Assembly (NCBI GenBank): GCA_905147135.1
Contig: LR990059.1
Location: forward strand, 14,345,001 to 14,409,000
Direction of reading: 5' to 3'
Source: Blastobasis lacticolella
Taxonomy: Eukaryota; Arthropoda; Insecta; Lepidoptera; Blastobasidae
Length of the DNA: 64,000 nucleotides
The notes beneath the pieces were generated by a model. That model had not been told where the DNA came from, did not search any database, and saw only the letters and a list, made by a program, of their open reading frames with translations. Numbering within the stretch: the first letter of the stretch is position 1; every line of letters starts with the position of its first letter. Made by a program: the position numbers and the translations under genes. Positions 53,035 through 63,390 of the stretch are shown here, piece after piece.

Positions 53035-53115
53035 AATTGTTTTTTTATATTGTCACCTAATGGAAAGTGGTCACTGCTGCCTGACATAGTACCACCAGGG
53101 GTAGTTATCAAATGC
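53035..53115 (-). mobile_element. LINE 3' end, family D fragment
   Basis: TTTTTTTATATTGTCACCTA then ATGGAAAGTGGTCACTGCTG and ACCACCAGGGG. Confidence 0.6.
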
Positions 53116-53119
53116 TAAA

Positions 53120-54100
53120 GCCTTCTATTGCCAAAGTCTCTCATAGTGCACTGGAGACCTTAGTCATCGACCTGAACAGTTCCTCTATCAGATAGAGTCT
53201 ATGCATTAGTGGAAATCACTTTGAAATTCCTTGCCATGTTTTAACCACCAACGAAAAAAGACGGGTGCTATCACCTCAACCATTTACTAGTCTACAGAAG
53301 CACTAGCAACTCCGTCTCTGAGATAACACGAAGTAGGTATGTAAGTATTAAACTACGCTAGGTACAGTAATTCCGTCGGTATGTACCAAACACCGGGTGG
53401 CTAATCCGCTGAGCCGAGAATGACCGCAGTCCGCGCGATACTCCCTGGATCGTGGCCAATTCTACTGTCCTCAATCCCCTACCACTGTATAGAGGTGAGA
53501 GGCCACTCTTTATTCAATTTTGACATTACCTACATATTTATCATAAATGTAAAACGCTACGCTAGGGACCCGGAGTGAGCTTCAGTCCAGGGCTCAGTGA
53601 TGGGGACGGTTTTGAAAACGTATAATAATCATTGAGACGTGGTAAAAAAGCCAGGACTTACCTCAGTATATTTCATAGATAAGATTTCACATATTTCTAC
53701 GATTGCAGGCCAAAGCCCTCCTGACTCCTTAGACATTCCCGGGGAAAGTCATCTAAATGGTTATGTTCGTCTTATATGTTCTCAAGAAACTAATTTGAAC
53801 AAAGACATCATCATCATCATCATATACCATAACGTGTGAATTATTCTCTTATATTGTAAGCTGTTTGTTTTCCTTAATAAAGAAAAATAAAATAAAATAA
53901 AATATCAGCCGAGCCCTTATGATTCGATTACGCAACGAGACTCCGAGCATAGCCATTGCAATTTGATTTTGTCTAGACTATATAATACTTAAATATATAC
54001 CGAACAAAGCAAAAAATCAAATCGATTTCCAATTAAAGATAACCGAATTTAGGTGATAGAAAGACTGCAAACATGTAGTGTAGTCTAATTGACTGGTAGA
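53120..54100. other. Unassigned sequence with a LINE-like A-rich tail
   Basis: At 53840-53905, TTATATTGTAAGCTGTTTGT then AATAAAATAAAATAAAATA looks like a LINE 3' end; a similar end (GTTGTAAGCTGTAAGACATA) is at 58950-58998. Confidence 0.45.
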
Positions 54101-54107
54101 AAAAGCT

Positions 54108-54168
54108 ACGTAGCTTTAAGTCCGCCATTGTACTGTAATGTGCATGAAGTTTTAAATAAATAAATGTG
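54108..54168 (+). mobile_element. LINE 3' end with (AAAT)n tail
   Basis: GCTTTAAGTCCGCCATTGTA then GTGCATGAAGTTTTAAATAA; same as 6085-6182. Confidence 0.65.
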
Positions 54169-54245
54169 GGTATACAACAATTGCCAAATACCAGCGCACA
54201 GGCTGTAGATACGGTTGTTGCTCATATCGGAGTAAAACTCCCACA

Positions 54246-54440
54246 AATTTATTTATTTATTTATTTATTTATAGGATATCCAACAGCAATTTTATTTTAA
54301 GTCATAACTACATACATGTTTACAATTTAGAAGCCATTAACAGGATAACACAATTACAGTAATTTGGTAAACAAACGAATATAGGAAAGTATCAAATAAT
54401 ACAGTAAAGTTGAATCTGGGTAATACATCTTATACTATTA
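54246..54440 (-). mobile_element. LINE 3' end, inverted, (AAAT)n tail
   Basis: ATTTATTTATTTATTTATTT then GGATATCCAACAGCAATTTT and AGCCATTAACAGGATAACAC; related to 26640-26770. Confidence 0.55.
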
Positions 54441-54817
54441 GGGAGTAATACGTAAAAAAAAAAGTCATATTACATTGCAATAATGAAAGGTATCTGGAAT
54501 AATAAGTGCTCTACATAAATCTGGAAAACACTTCACAGAAATGAGAATTCATAGTAACTTTCCATCTAACTACCTGGTATTAGTGTGCGTTCCAGTGGAC
54601 AATGCAGATTGTGTCAAAGTTCATTACACGTGCCTTGTGAAACATTCCTAGCGTTCAATTTGTTTTCGATCCCCCATTTGTGTAGGTTAAAAACTGAATG
54701 TAGATTAAAAGGGGAAAAAGTAAGCTAGTTCTGCTTCCTTGTGCGTCAACTATTTTGCAATCGTTTACATTATTACACTTACCATCTTGTAAATAATTAT
54801 ATCGTCACCCCATCTCT

Positions 54818-55020
54818 TCCAGTGGGTGTCGTAAGAGGCGACTAAGGGACAAATCCGAAAGGTGGGCAGCAGCATCTTTCTGGGTAGATTTACATCAACT
54901 GCACTGCGATCTCCAACCCGCCTGCCAAGCGTGGAGATTATGGCAATGACCTCCCCTTTCGTGGGAGAGGCCCGAAGTCCTGCAGTGGACTGTTATGGGC
55001 TGTGATGATGTGATGATGGT
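54818..55020 (+). mobile_element. Repeat B copy, variant 5' region
   Basis: GTGGGTGTCGTAAGAGGCGA, CTAAGGGACAAATCC, CTCCAACCCGCCTGCCAAGC and GGGCTGTGATGATGTGATGA. The GTCGTAAGAGGCGACTAAGG wording is a LINE 3' phrase, supporting an RTE-like source for repeat B. Confidence 0.88.
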
Positions 55021-55449
55021 GCCAATCGGTTTCCGAATCTGTTTAACCATCTCAGGGTCTCTAGCGGACCAGCTTGTACTGTAAAACTAGTAATAAATTT
55101 GGACGGCCTCTTAGAACTTTGAATACACATATTACAGCTATTGTGGCTAATGAATGAATGAAATTGAAGCAGTTTAAAAATGTAAAATAATGTAATGGCA
55201 TGCTATGTTGTAATAAATTCTTTTTAGGTATGCCTAGAGGAGTTTTCCATGTTTTAGCTTTTATACGCTTATTACTCGGCTACTGTGGAGTTCACGAAAA
55301 TACCGAACCAAAGTTAAGTTCAGTTTAGGACTTTTGCTTTAGCGCAGATTTCCAGTGATTTTCAGGGATACCTAGGTGTCCCTAACTGCTTCGGGAATCT
55401 AACCAGACTTCACAATTATACCATTCCTGCTTTCCACGTTTATCACAAG

Positions 55450-55610
55450 GAAAACCACAAGATAGTCAGATAACTTACGAAAACAGCAAGATGGATGGTG
55501 ACCAAGACTTTCCGTACACGGGACCGCACTCGCTCGCCGGAAATGGCGGCGCGTCCGGTTCCGGTTGGCGGGTGTGGAAAAATGGCGGCTGGCTAATTCC
55601 GGATAATCAG
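55450..55610 (+). CDS. Candidate host coding exon (internal ATG at 55491)
   Basis: The exon is framed by an acceptor (pyrimidine-rich CCATTCCTGCTTTCCACG then CACAAG ending 55449) and a donor (AATCAG then GTTTGT at 55611). From the ATG at 55491 it encodes exactly 40 codons, MDGDQDFPYTGPHSLAGNGG then ASGSGWRVWKNGGWLIPDNQ, ending in phase 0. Upstream of the ATG the frame set by the candidate first exon at 17236 is open (GKPQDSQITYENSK). GC content and a Gly/Ser/Trp-rich composition contrast with the AT-rich flanks. The protein family is not recognised. It could also be a first exon with its own promoter, using CAAGATGG as start. Confidence 0.5.
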
Positions 55611-55806
55611 GTTTGTTTGCTTTTAAGCGACTGGAAGTTGTGGTGGGTAGGCGGTCTTTTTCTGGGTAGGATCTCCGCTCAGGAGGCGTGTTAGCTTAAG
55701 CTTACCTATCAGTGCATGAGCGGTTCTGTATTTTTTGTTATACAAATTGAGACTTTTTGGAATACCAATAATATCATTTGTAAAAGTGCAAGAATCGTAA
55801 TTATTT

Positions 55807-55875
55807 GAATGTGTATCCATGATCCAATTTGGTTAGTTCTTTTTTTAAGGCAGATGGTAGTTACTCCACAGTAAG
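55807..55875 (+). mobile_element. SINE-A fragment, left part
   Basis: GAATGTGTATCCATGATCCA, TTTGGTTAG, GGCAGATGGTAGTTACTCCA; it is cut by a family E LINE end and continues at 56143. Confidence 0.75.
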
Positions 55876-56140
55876 TTTTTTTTATTCTACGCAGTGACAA
55901 ATGAGCAGACAGCCCACCTGATGGTAAGCGGTAACTGTCGTCCATAACATCTACGATTACATTAAGGTTGCAGGCGACAAAAATGCAGAACCATAATTGA
56001 GCTGGCTACCTTATCCTTAAAACAGGAACACAACAACGCAAGCATTGGTTCTTGATTGCAGAAATAGATAAAGTGGTGGTATTCACCCAGGCGAAATCCT
56101 CAGGCTAGAGAGAATCCTACCACCTAAAAAAATTAGACAG
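55876..56140 (-). mobile_element. LINE 3' end, family E, inserted in SINE-A
   Basis: TTTTTTTTATTCTACGCAGT (antisense poly(A)), GAGCAGACAGCCCACCTGAT, GGTAAGCGGTAACTGTCGTC, GGTTGCAGGCGACAAAAATG, GCAAGCATTGGTTCTTGATT and GGTGGTATTCACCCAGGCG. The most complete family E copy here. Confidence 0.82.
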
Positions 56141-56142
56141 AT

Positions 56143-56196
56143 AATTAAATAATCTGCCAAATTCTGGATCATTTCCAAAGCGGACCCAGGGCCATT
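56143..56196 (+). mobile_element. SINE-A fragment, right part
   Basis: AATAATCTGCCAAATTCTGG, ATCATTTCCAAAGCGGACCC then AGGGCC; the 3' terminus is lost. Confidence 0.75.
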
Positions 56197-56248
56197 AATA
56201 ATAATATAATAAATAATATTACCACGGTTAGTATTATTTTTAACTAGA

Positions 56249-56285
56249 TATTTCGGCGCAGTTGCATGCATCATGGTCACGAGAA
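56249..56285 (-). repeat. Conserved core motif shared with the foldback element at 10.1 kb
   Basis: TTTCGGCGCAGTTGCATGCA then TCATGGTCACGAG is the reverse complement, with about two mismatches, of 10101-10136. Confidence 0.7.
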
Positions 56286-56307
56286 GACTCGTCTATATAT
56301 CTATCTG

Positions 56308-56425
56308 GCCATTTTCCAGACTACGGAGACTCTTGATCTTTTGCCTCGAAAACATTACTCGCCTTGTACGACACCCATGAGTGTAAGGGGTTGGTGCTAT
56401 TCTACTCTACACCACACGGTAAAAA
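56308..56425 (-). mobile_element. Repeat B 5' part
   Basis: CATTTTCCAGACTACGGAGA, GCCTCGAAAACATTACTCGC, CTTGTACGACACCCATGAGT and GGTGCTATTCTACTCTACAC, then CACACGG. Confidence 0.88.
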
Positions 56426-56756
56426 ACTATATTACCTATTAATTGTTTTCTAATATTTTTTCATTCGCCTCATACATAAACCACAATCTAACTTGATGGT
56501 GAGTAACGTCGGGGCCGGAGCAAAGCAAAGTGACCAGTTAGTAAAACTAGACCGAAAGTATGTAGTAAAAGGCTCGACTCACAAACAACGGAAAGCGGAA
56601 TCCTCCGCAATTTCCTCCGGACATGTAGGGTTGGTCATATTTTATTTTTACCAGACGAAAACCATTAAGAACATCTGAAGGTAGGCCGAATGCCCCCAAC
56701 TCCTTTCCCCATAAATTACCGACGGAAAAGGAGTCTGATACTGGTCGTGTGGAAGT

Positions 56757-56815
56757 GACTTTATTTATTTATTGTACGGTTTATTGTGCACAATAAGTGG
56801 TATACAAAATTATAG
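56757..56815 (-). mobile_element. LINE 3' end, inverted
   Basis: GACTTTATTTATTTATTGTA, CGGTTTATTGTGCACAATAA then GTGGTATACAAAATTATA; tail-like. Confidence 0.5.
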
Positions 56816-56887
56816 GTTTTAAGACTTTCGTGGTTATTCACTACACTTTCACTACATATTATCGGGTTTGTCAGTCAACTCGTGACC

Positions 56888-57455
56888 ATGACGCATTGTG
56901 TTGTGTGTGCTAGAAAACAGATAAAACTAGTTATATATTTTTTAAATACATGCTAATTACACATACAATTTTCATTTAATTATTCATTCGTTTTATTTTT
57001 ATTTCATTACAATTCTATTCAGTGAATGATTATTTATCTGACACGAAAATTTAATTTAAATACCTAATTGAAATTGTTTAGTAGTAATTGACATTTGTTA
57101 ATTTATTTGATTGACATATTCAATAATTAGTTTGTAGATCATTGACATTTTATTTACATATTTGATTATTTCGGTTTATTTTGTATATTAATTGTTAGAA
57201 TTAGATACATTTAATCTCAATTAGATTGACATATAATTATGTAACTCGCTAAGCCTTAGAAAGGCAACTAATGTGATCAAATAATTGTATTAACACCAAT
57301 GTAACCATTAGAGAGCGAATGAATAAATGAATTATGAATTACAACACCCAGGCCCGTAACACAAAATAAAATTCATCATTTCAATTTCTGCTCGGCCGGG
57401 AATCTAACCCGGGACCTCTGCGTTTCACACCAGCATGTTAACCAACTGAGCCTAG
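56888..57455 (-). mobile_element. SINE-C copy, split by an AT-rich insertion
   Basis: The left piece 56888-56975 (GTGTGTGCTAGAAAACAGAT, TTTTTTAAATACATGCTAAT) and the right piece 57344-57455 (ACAACACCCAGGCCCGTAAC, CTCGGCCGGGAATCTAACCC, CAGCATGTTAACCAACTGAG) together make one SINE-C. About 370 bp of AT-rich sequence separates them. Confidence 0.8.
56976..57343 (+). mobile_element. AT-rich insertion in SINE-C, probably a LINE 3' end
   Basis: It ends GTAACCATTAGAGAGCGAAT then GAATAAATGAATTATGAATT, a (AATGAAT)-type tail. CGCTAAGCCTTAGAAAGGCA is shared wording of LINE 3' UTRs. A short TACAA-like repeat may flank it. Confidence 0.5.
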
Positions 57456-57779
57456 ACTTTATGGTTATGTGAAAAGGCTGCTTCTAGCCAGGCATGGTGC
57501 ACCTTCGGCCACAATATTGTATCAACTGTGTTCTGGTAGACGTGTAGTATAGACTGGACTTTAGGATGGGTAGGCCTTCAAGAGGGATTCTTCATCCGAC
57601 AGTGTGGCCAAGGCTCTATTAGGATTTTGTTAGGTAGATTTTGTCGTTAGGTTAAGGTTTTATTTGGAGTCAGCATTCTAATAACTTTAGGTAGGATGTA
57701 GGTATTGACTTCTAGGTCCGCTTGCTGAGGTGTTCGCACTCATCTGGCATGATTGCACTTTTGCTAGGTAGGTTTGGTA

Positions 57780-58491
57780 GAGGAAAGTAACCAAATATGG
57801 AATAGGGTCCAAATATGGAATTCCTTTATTTCTTCGAAAATAATAATTTAAATCGCAATACAGAACCATATTCTGTTTCATATACTTATATTAGACGTAT
57901 ATAGGTTCAATCTTGTCAGTAGGGCGAAGGCCGGTGACATGGCATGTGCGTTTTGTTTAGTTGTTGCTCAGAACATTTTAATAGACGTAAAAACGATGTA
58001 TTTCATATTATTTAGAGAGTGATAACGTTCTACTCGCATATTTATGTGGTTGCATATATACTAGTTCTTGTATTTCCAGGCTGTTTATTTGTTTCTGTTT
58101 TGTAATTATTTTAATATTGGCAATAATTTCTGAAGTCTTATGATTTTTTAAAACTAGTTAAACTAGTCTAACTACTAAACCAATTTAGTAAATGATGAGA
58201 CTGTTATTAAGTATTACAAAACATTATATTATCACATTTTTAAGCATTTGTTGAGGCTTTTTCTTATGGTCCATATTTGGGGTACCTATTCCATATTTGA
58301 CTACCTTTTTCATTTTTTGATTTAACTAGGTTTTTGATACTGTAAATAGTTATTAAAATCATAAGACTATCACTAAGTGTTGCAGTACATTATATCTTCT
58401 CATCTAATAAATAAAATTACTTCGTACTATGAATAGTTTATTTTTTATATTCAAAAAACAAAATGGTATTCCATATTTGGTTACTTTCCTC
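57780..58491. mobile_element. TIR element 5, 712 bp, TA-flanked, reiterated AAATATGGA
   Basis: Termini GAGGAAAGTAACCAAATATG and its complement (CATATTTGGTTACTTTCCTC) are exact inverted repeats of about 26 bp, with TA at 57778-57779 and 58492-58493. Two further AAATATGGA/TCCATATTT copies lie inside each end (57810-57818; 58280-58306), and the right half contains a diverged duplication. No transposase frame. Confidence 0.9.
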
Positions 58492-58949
58492 TAATATAGG
58501 GGTCGGAGCACCTTCAGAACACATACTTAGTGGCGCTTGCTTGCTTCGAAAGTTTTAGTATCCGGGAAAGTGTCGAAGGTAATATATTTATGAATTCCTC
58601 AAAATCTCTTTAAATTTAGGAGCTATGCTTAAGTGTTGATTTCGTGTAAGTACCTACCTACACTAAACATTTCTATATTACTAAAAGGGACCTAGGCGCA
58701 TACGTGCTAAACACCCCCTGGGAGCACCTGTAGCCATAAGGGCCTTTCAGGTTTCAACGGATGCTACACCCCGTAGGGACGGGGCGCATCATCGAACCTA
58801 AATCCCTTCCGTCTTATATAAACTATATCCCCGTGACGATAGCGCGATCTAATTGACGCACAACGACATCTAGCGTGTGCGTCCATTACACACATGACAT
58901 AACGCATTAAACAGGCTGATAGAAGTTATGCCATTGTACTTATCTCATT

Positions 58950-58998
58950 GTTGTAAGCTGTAAGACATACAAATATAATAAAACAAAATAAAATAGAA
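58950..58998 (+). mobile_element. LINE-like 3' tail
   Basis: TTGTTGTAAGCTGTAAGACA then AATAAAACAAAATAAAATAG; matches 53850-53905. Confidence 0.5.
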
Positions 58999-59274
58999 AT
59001 ATCTAGTAAAGCTACGTCTTCGTAACAGACTCACTGTTGGACTGGTTCAATTAAAACAACCAGAGTAATAAATTTGTTTGTCTCGACAAGATTTATAAGA
59101 CAAATCAGTCGTGTACCTACCTATTTAACTTTTCAATAATCCTCTTGAGTTGTTTAGTAGTTGAATTAATAAGATGCCGCTGTGGATGTCTGGTGGTATG
59201 TACTTATTTAGTAACAGGATTCGAGAGTATACTTATTAATGATAATAAAAATAAATATGTTTCGACAAATGCAC

Positions 59275-59408
59275 GTAGCGCCGTCGCCAAAGTAAGCAAA
59301 GCTTGTGTTAGATAACTGCTTATATACTTATTTTAAATATATCATACTTACCCAGACCCGCGACAGAAATTAAAATTCATCATTTTAAATTTCTGCCCAG
59401 CCGATACG
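59275..59408 (-). mobile_element. SINE-C fragment
   Basis: CGCCAAAGTAAGCAAAGCTT, GTGTTAGATAACTGCTTATA, CCCAGACCCGCGACAGAAAT and AAATTCATCATTTTAAATTT, CTGCCCAGCCG. Confidence 0.82.
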
Positions 59409-59489
59409 ATACGATGTTGTGTGGATTCTCTTATATTTTGTCTAGAAAGTTGGTACCAAAGAGGAACATCGGTGTTAGTGGTTAAGGTA

Positions 59490-59745
59490 TCTCGTAAGTG
59501 GTTAAGATATCTAGTAAGCAAGAGGTACCGGGTACGAATCCCACTGCGGCCATGTATCAAATACCGTTTTCTGAGTTATGTACATTAGTTGAATGCTAGC
59601 CGATGGTCTTACGGTGAGGAAAAGTATCGTGGTGAAATCTGCACATTCAGCCGAATGTGTAACCATGACCTAATCTTGTCAGGTTCCCCTGGTAGCAGAG
59701 GTCAGACGGCCTGATATCTGATCTGCCAAATCCTGGATCCAACGT
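59490..59745 (+). mobile_element. SINE-A copy
   Basis: GTGGTTAAGATATCTAGTAA (head), AGGTACCGGGTACGAATCCC (B box), GAATGCTAGCCGATGGTCTT, CATTCAGCCGAATGTGTAAC and ATCTGCCAAATCCTGGATCC; the 3' end is lost. Confidence 0.85.
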
Positions 59746-59784
59746 GGACCCCTAGCCGCGTTCTGCGGTCGTTATCTCGTATGA

Positions 59785-60020
59785 GATTATCATCATCACA
59801 GACCATAACAGTCCACTGCAGGACTTAGCGCCTCTCCCACGTAAGGGGAGGCTATTGCCATAAACTCCATGCTTGGCAGGCGTTATAAAATATAACATTG
59901 AAAAAGCTGCAGCCCGTTTTCCAGCCTACGGACCCTCTAGAATACTCTAGATAAGTCTAGATAGAAGCATTAGTCGCCTGGTACGACACCTACAAGTGTT
60001 TAGTGCTATTCTGCGTCCGT
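59785..60020 (-). mobile_element. Repeat B copy, reverse, nearly full length
   Basis: ATCATCATCACAGACCATAA, CAGTCCACTGCAGGACTTAG, GAGGCTATTGCCATAAACTC, TTAGTCGCCTGGTACGACAC and AGTGCTATTCTGCG. Confidence 0.88.
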
Positions 60021-60039
60021 CAACTAGAACAAATTCGAA

Positions 60040-61055
60040 TACAGAACAATAACGCTGAACGCCTCACCACGTGACTGCTCTCTATCTGAAAGACCCCCTT
60101 AACATGAAAAAGTTGCAAAAACGTATGCAATGTAGTATAGGCCAAAGAAAATATCTCGCCTTCGTTCGCAACCCCGCAAACCCCTTCGCTTAACAAAAAC
60201 ACTTCAAACAAACGAATTTCCTAACAAAAAAAGGTGAACGCCCTACCAACAGCTTCCGTATCAGATGCAACGAATTTCAGGGGCGCTCAAGGCTTATTAG
60301 CGTCGGGCCGCATTTTTCCAGGGGTGCTCAAAGCTTATTAGATGGGGCCGCATTGATCTCGTCTAGACAAGCGAAATTAGTCTCGAGATCTTATTGTAAG
60401 CGAGAAAATTATTCAAACTCTTGTTACAAATGGGAGAATTTGAGCGGAAGTTTTTTTCAGGGTGCATCTAATGAGCAGGCTTGGGGATCCGACTGGGGGC
60501 TCCTCTGACCCCATTCTGACATTAAATATTTGTAGGATTATCAGGATTATGGCGTTTTAAAAGTTTTTTTAAATAAAACTAGGTACATCGTTTTTAAAGC
60601 AAATATACTTGTACCCATTTTCTTTTCTAAGCTTTCTGTCTTCTATTAGATAAAGAAGAAAACATTGTATATTTGTGAATTTGTATGTTGTGGGTAATCT
60701 CTGAAGCTACTGAACCGATAGAAAATCTAGAAAATCATCAATCATCGTCCTGGCGCTTATCCCGGCCTCTGCCAGAGTCCCCTTTCCTGCTCATTCTCCT
60801 CCGTCTTCCGCATCCTCGAGACGTATGGCTCTGGACCGACTGTGAAAATGTTTTTTGCTAATAGGAAGCTACATTATTCCCTAGTGACACAAGCTCCTTG
60901 TCATCTCCGATAAATAATAAGGTCCTACAAGGTACTTGACGTTTAACAGAGATCCGAACTGAATGCGGATTAAACCACAAGGGACTGCTTTTATAAACAG
61001 CGTAGAAAATCACAAGCGATACCAAATAATTTGGAAATTGATTCTTCACCAAGCG
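60040..61055. other. Mostly unique sequence with a small RTE remnant
   Basis: 60736-60840 (CATCGTCCTGGCGCTTATCC, CGGCCTCTGCCAGAGTCC) resembles antisense RTE 3' wording. GGGGCGCTCAAGGCTTATTA and GGGGTGCTCAAAGCTTATTA at about 60280 and 60322 form a short direct duplication. Confidence 0.4.
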
Positions 61056-61059
61056 ACTG

Positions 61060-61285
61060 TTTCGTTTTTAACCCCCGATGAAAAAGAAGGGTGTTATAAG
61101 TTTGATGTGCATATCTGTATATCTGTCTGTGGCATCATAGCTTCCGAACAGATACAACGATTTGGATGCGGATTTCTCAATTTAAAAGCCAGGTTAATCG
61201 CGATCAGTCCTAGCTTTGTTTCATTTAAATCAAAGTTGTAGTTTAGAAAATATCTGAGTTAAAGTGGAGTGTTATCCGACTTTTT
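61060..61285 (+). repeat. Dispersed repeat T copy, inverted relative to others
   Basis: TTTTTAACCCCCGATGAAAA, then AAGCCAGGTTAATCGCGATC, TTTGTTTCATTTAAATCAAA and TTTAGAAAATATCTGAGTT; the complement of the family at 21845 and 49697. Confidence 0.7.
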
Positions 61286-61682
61286 CCGTCAGGTTATCCA
61301 GTTCATTGCAGGGGAAAATAAATTTATGCCATGTCAATGGAGCGCGTTTTTCACCGAAATAAAAATACAGGGGTGAAAATCTGTCTCCGGGGGTGTGAAA
61401 TCGAAATTACTATACACTCACCCCTCCCCCATTTCGATTTGTAAAAAAAATATGTCGTGGAAGTAATTTGCCAGTTCGGCCGTGGCACAATTTATTGCTA
61501 GGGTACGTGCTCTTTTTCCAAATTGTGTCATATTAATGTTGTGATGCGATACTCGAAGTGGAACTGTGGGTAGGCCGATAAGTTTTGGAGGATTTTGTTC
61601 AAAATGAAAGTGCAAGTGATTCAACTTGTCGGACCTTTCGAGCAGCACGAAAAAGACGCACTAAACCTGTGGTCCTATTTTT

Positions 61683-61830
61683 AAATCGCTCACTTCTATT
61701 CGAACGGTGTTCCCCATTTTCCCCATTTTTTAACCGTACTGTTTCGGTGTTACCAATGTGATTTAAACAATATTGATTTTTTCATGCTAAAATCAAAATT
61801 TAAAATCGTCTGAATTGACGGGAGCGATTT
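61683..61830. mobile_element. TIR element H, MITE-free copy
   Basis: AAATCGCTCACTTCTATTCG at the left and its partial complement (GAATTGACGGGAGCGATTT) at the right. CGGTGTTACCAATG at 61746-61759 is the empty counterpart of the MITE-1 insertion at 35162. Confidence 0.75.
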
Positions 61831-61849
61831 AAAAAAAGAGCCATTGTAC

Positions 61850-63250
61850 TATTATAAAATCGAAACGTATAATAAAAATGTTACAACGGTGATATTGTGG
61901 GAACCTCATCTGAATTTGTTAATACAGTGATGGACACAACAAAAATATACTCTAGGTTTGTTTCCCGACTTGTGTAAAAATAGCTTTATCTAGGGAGCAA
62001 AAATAACTTATGTGAATTATGGTCGGTTTCGCGTAACTTTTTTTCTGTAAAAATAGTTACTAATTCCATAAATTCTTAGAAAGTACAATGTTTCTGCAAC
62101 AACAACCTGTTATTACCCACTTCAAAAAATGGAGGGGGTTCTCAATTCGACTGAATGCTAAAATCATTGATTTTATCGAAATCTTTGCGTTAGGTATATC
62201 TACTTCACTATTCGTATTGCTCTGATTTTTTCAACTAGCCAGGCATTTGACCCCTATCTCACCTGGTGGTAAGTGACAATGCAGCCGTTGATGGAGCATG
62301 CCTGTCTAGGAACAGATTCAGAACAGAGTCTAGATTATAATTATCAGGGAACACACTCGCAGTCAACGCATTTCAATGGTATTGATTTTATAGTAACGAA
62401 CAAAACTTTATGCTACCCTTATCCAGCTATCAATGCTAAGCAAAGCCTCGAAAAAAACCTAATAAAAAGTTCGTTAAAAATTAAAGCGACAACTAAATAT
62501 TCTAGCGCAAACCGAACCGAATTATATAAAACCAACACACCTAACCCAGGTAAAGCTTAACTCGGCACCTAAAACTCAATTTTCACCTGCAAACAATGTC
62601 CAGCCGGCTACACCAGCTGCATAACCCAGGGACGCTCGGAAAACGTGTCATAATGTACGCGGGCGAGATTCCTCCTTTTGACGGCAACCTGGGGATTTCC
62701 GTTTCGTTGCTGAGCGTGAAAATTGCATAAACGCGGTTACTACTGTTTTGCACTCGAATAACGACGAGTTTGTCTTTTAAAATGCCTATTTAAAAATTAG
62801 GAGCCTGAACTTTGACTCTATCGTGTTGCTTATGACGAACTTCTAAGGTTCTTTTTTCTAAACGTGAGATGGTTTTTGGTTTTGGCAAAATCTGAACTTC
62901 AAAAAATATTTATGAATAATACTGATAAATAATTTCAGTTCCCTGTTACAACGTCAAGACCGATCAGAGTCGTCAAATAGACGATTCTATTCAACCGGTC
63001 ACATCACGCAGTATTTACGCGTACATACAAATACTCGAATTCTGAAACGTTACTGAGGTCTCATAGGGCTTACGAATGCACAGGGTTTCAATTGACAATC
63101 GTTCGATGCGTTCACTTTAGCGGTCATTTAAAATGAACGCGAGGGATAAGGGAGCGAGAAAAATTTACCTATCATAGAGCTCTATTGAACACAGGGCGTT
63201 CACTTAGAACACGAGTACTATACTAGAAAAACGTACAGTAAAGCTACTTT
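61850..63250. other. Mostly unique sequence; one LINE-end fragment
   Basis: 62235-62320 (ACTAGCCAGGCATTTGACCC, TCACCTGGTGGTAAGTGACA, GAGCATGCCTGTCTAGG) is a LINE 3' end of the 37928 family. 62580-62760 is GC-rich and unique (TTTTGACGGCAACCTGGGGA), possibly conserved non-coding DNA. Confidence 0.4.
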
Positions 63251-63254
63251 ACTT

Positions 63255-63390
63255 AGAGACGTATTGTTTGTGAACAGGTAAGCGGGCCACCTGATGGAAA
63301 ATTGTCACCGCCGCCTATGGACATCAACAACACCACGTGCGCTACCAATGCATTACCCGCCTCTGTATAGATCTCTAATATACACTTTAT
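63255..63390 (-). mobile_element. LINE 3' end, family D (first of an adjacent pair)
   Basis: GGTAAGCGGGCCACCTGATG, GAAAATTGTCACCGCCGCCT, GACATCAACAACACCACGTG and CTCTAATATACACTT. Confidence 0.8.

Larger units (their letters stand above)
17246..55449 (+). other. Putative large first intron
   Basis: If the two-exon model is right, the repeats and unique patches between the GTAAGT donor at 17246 and the TTATCACAAG acceptor ending at 55449 are intronic. The branch and pyrimidine region is CCATTCCTGCTTTCC. The interval shows no better host exon on the + strand that I could recognise. Confidence 0.3.

Noticed and set aside
54246..54275. ATTT microsatellite as an independent satellite locus
   Set aside because: It is the tail of an inverted LINE 3' end; the same applies to the AT repeats at 6160, 21030 and 23180.
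62273..62560. 95-codon frame as a third exon of the candidate host gene
   Set aside because: Its first part is a LINE 3'-end fragment shared with 37.9 and 42.7 kb; no acceptor or donor fits.
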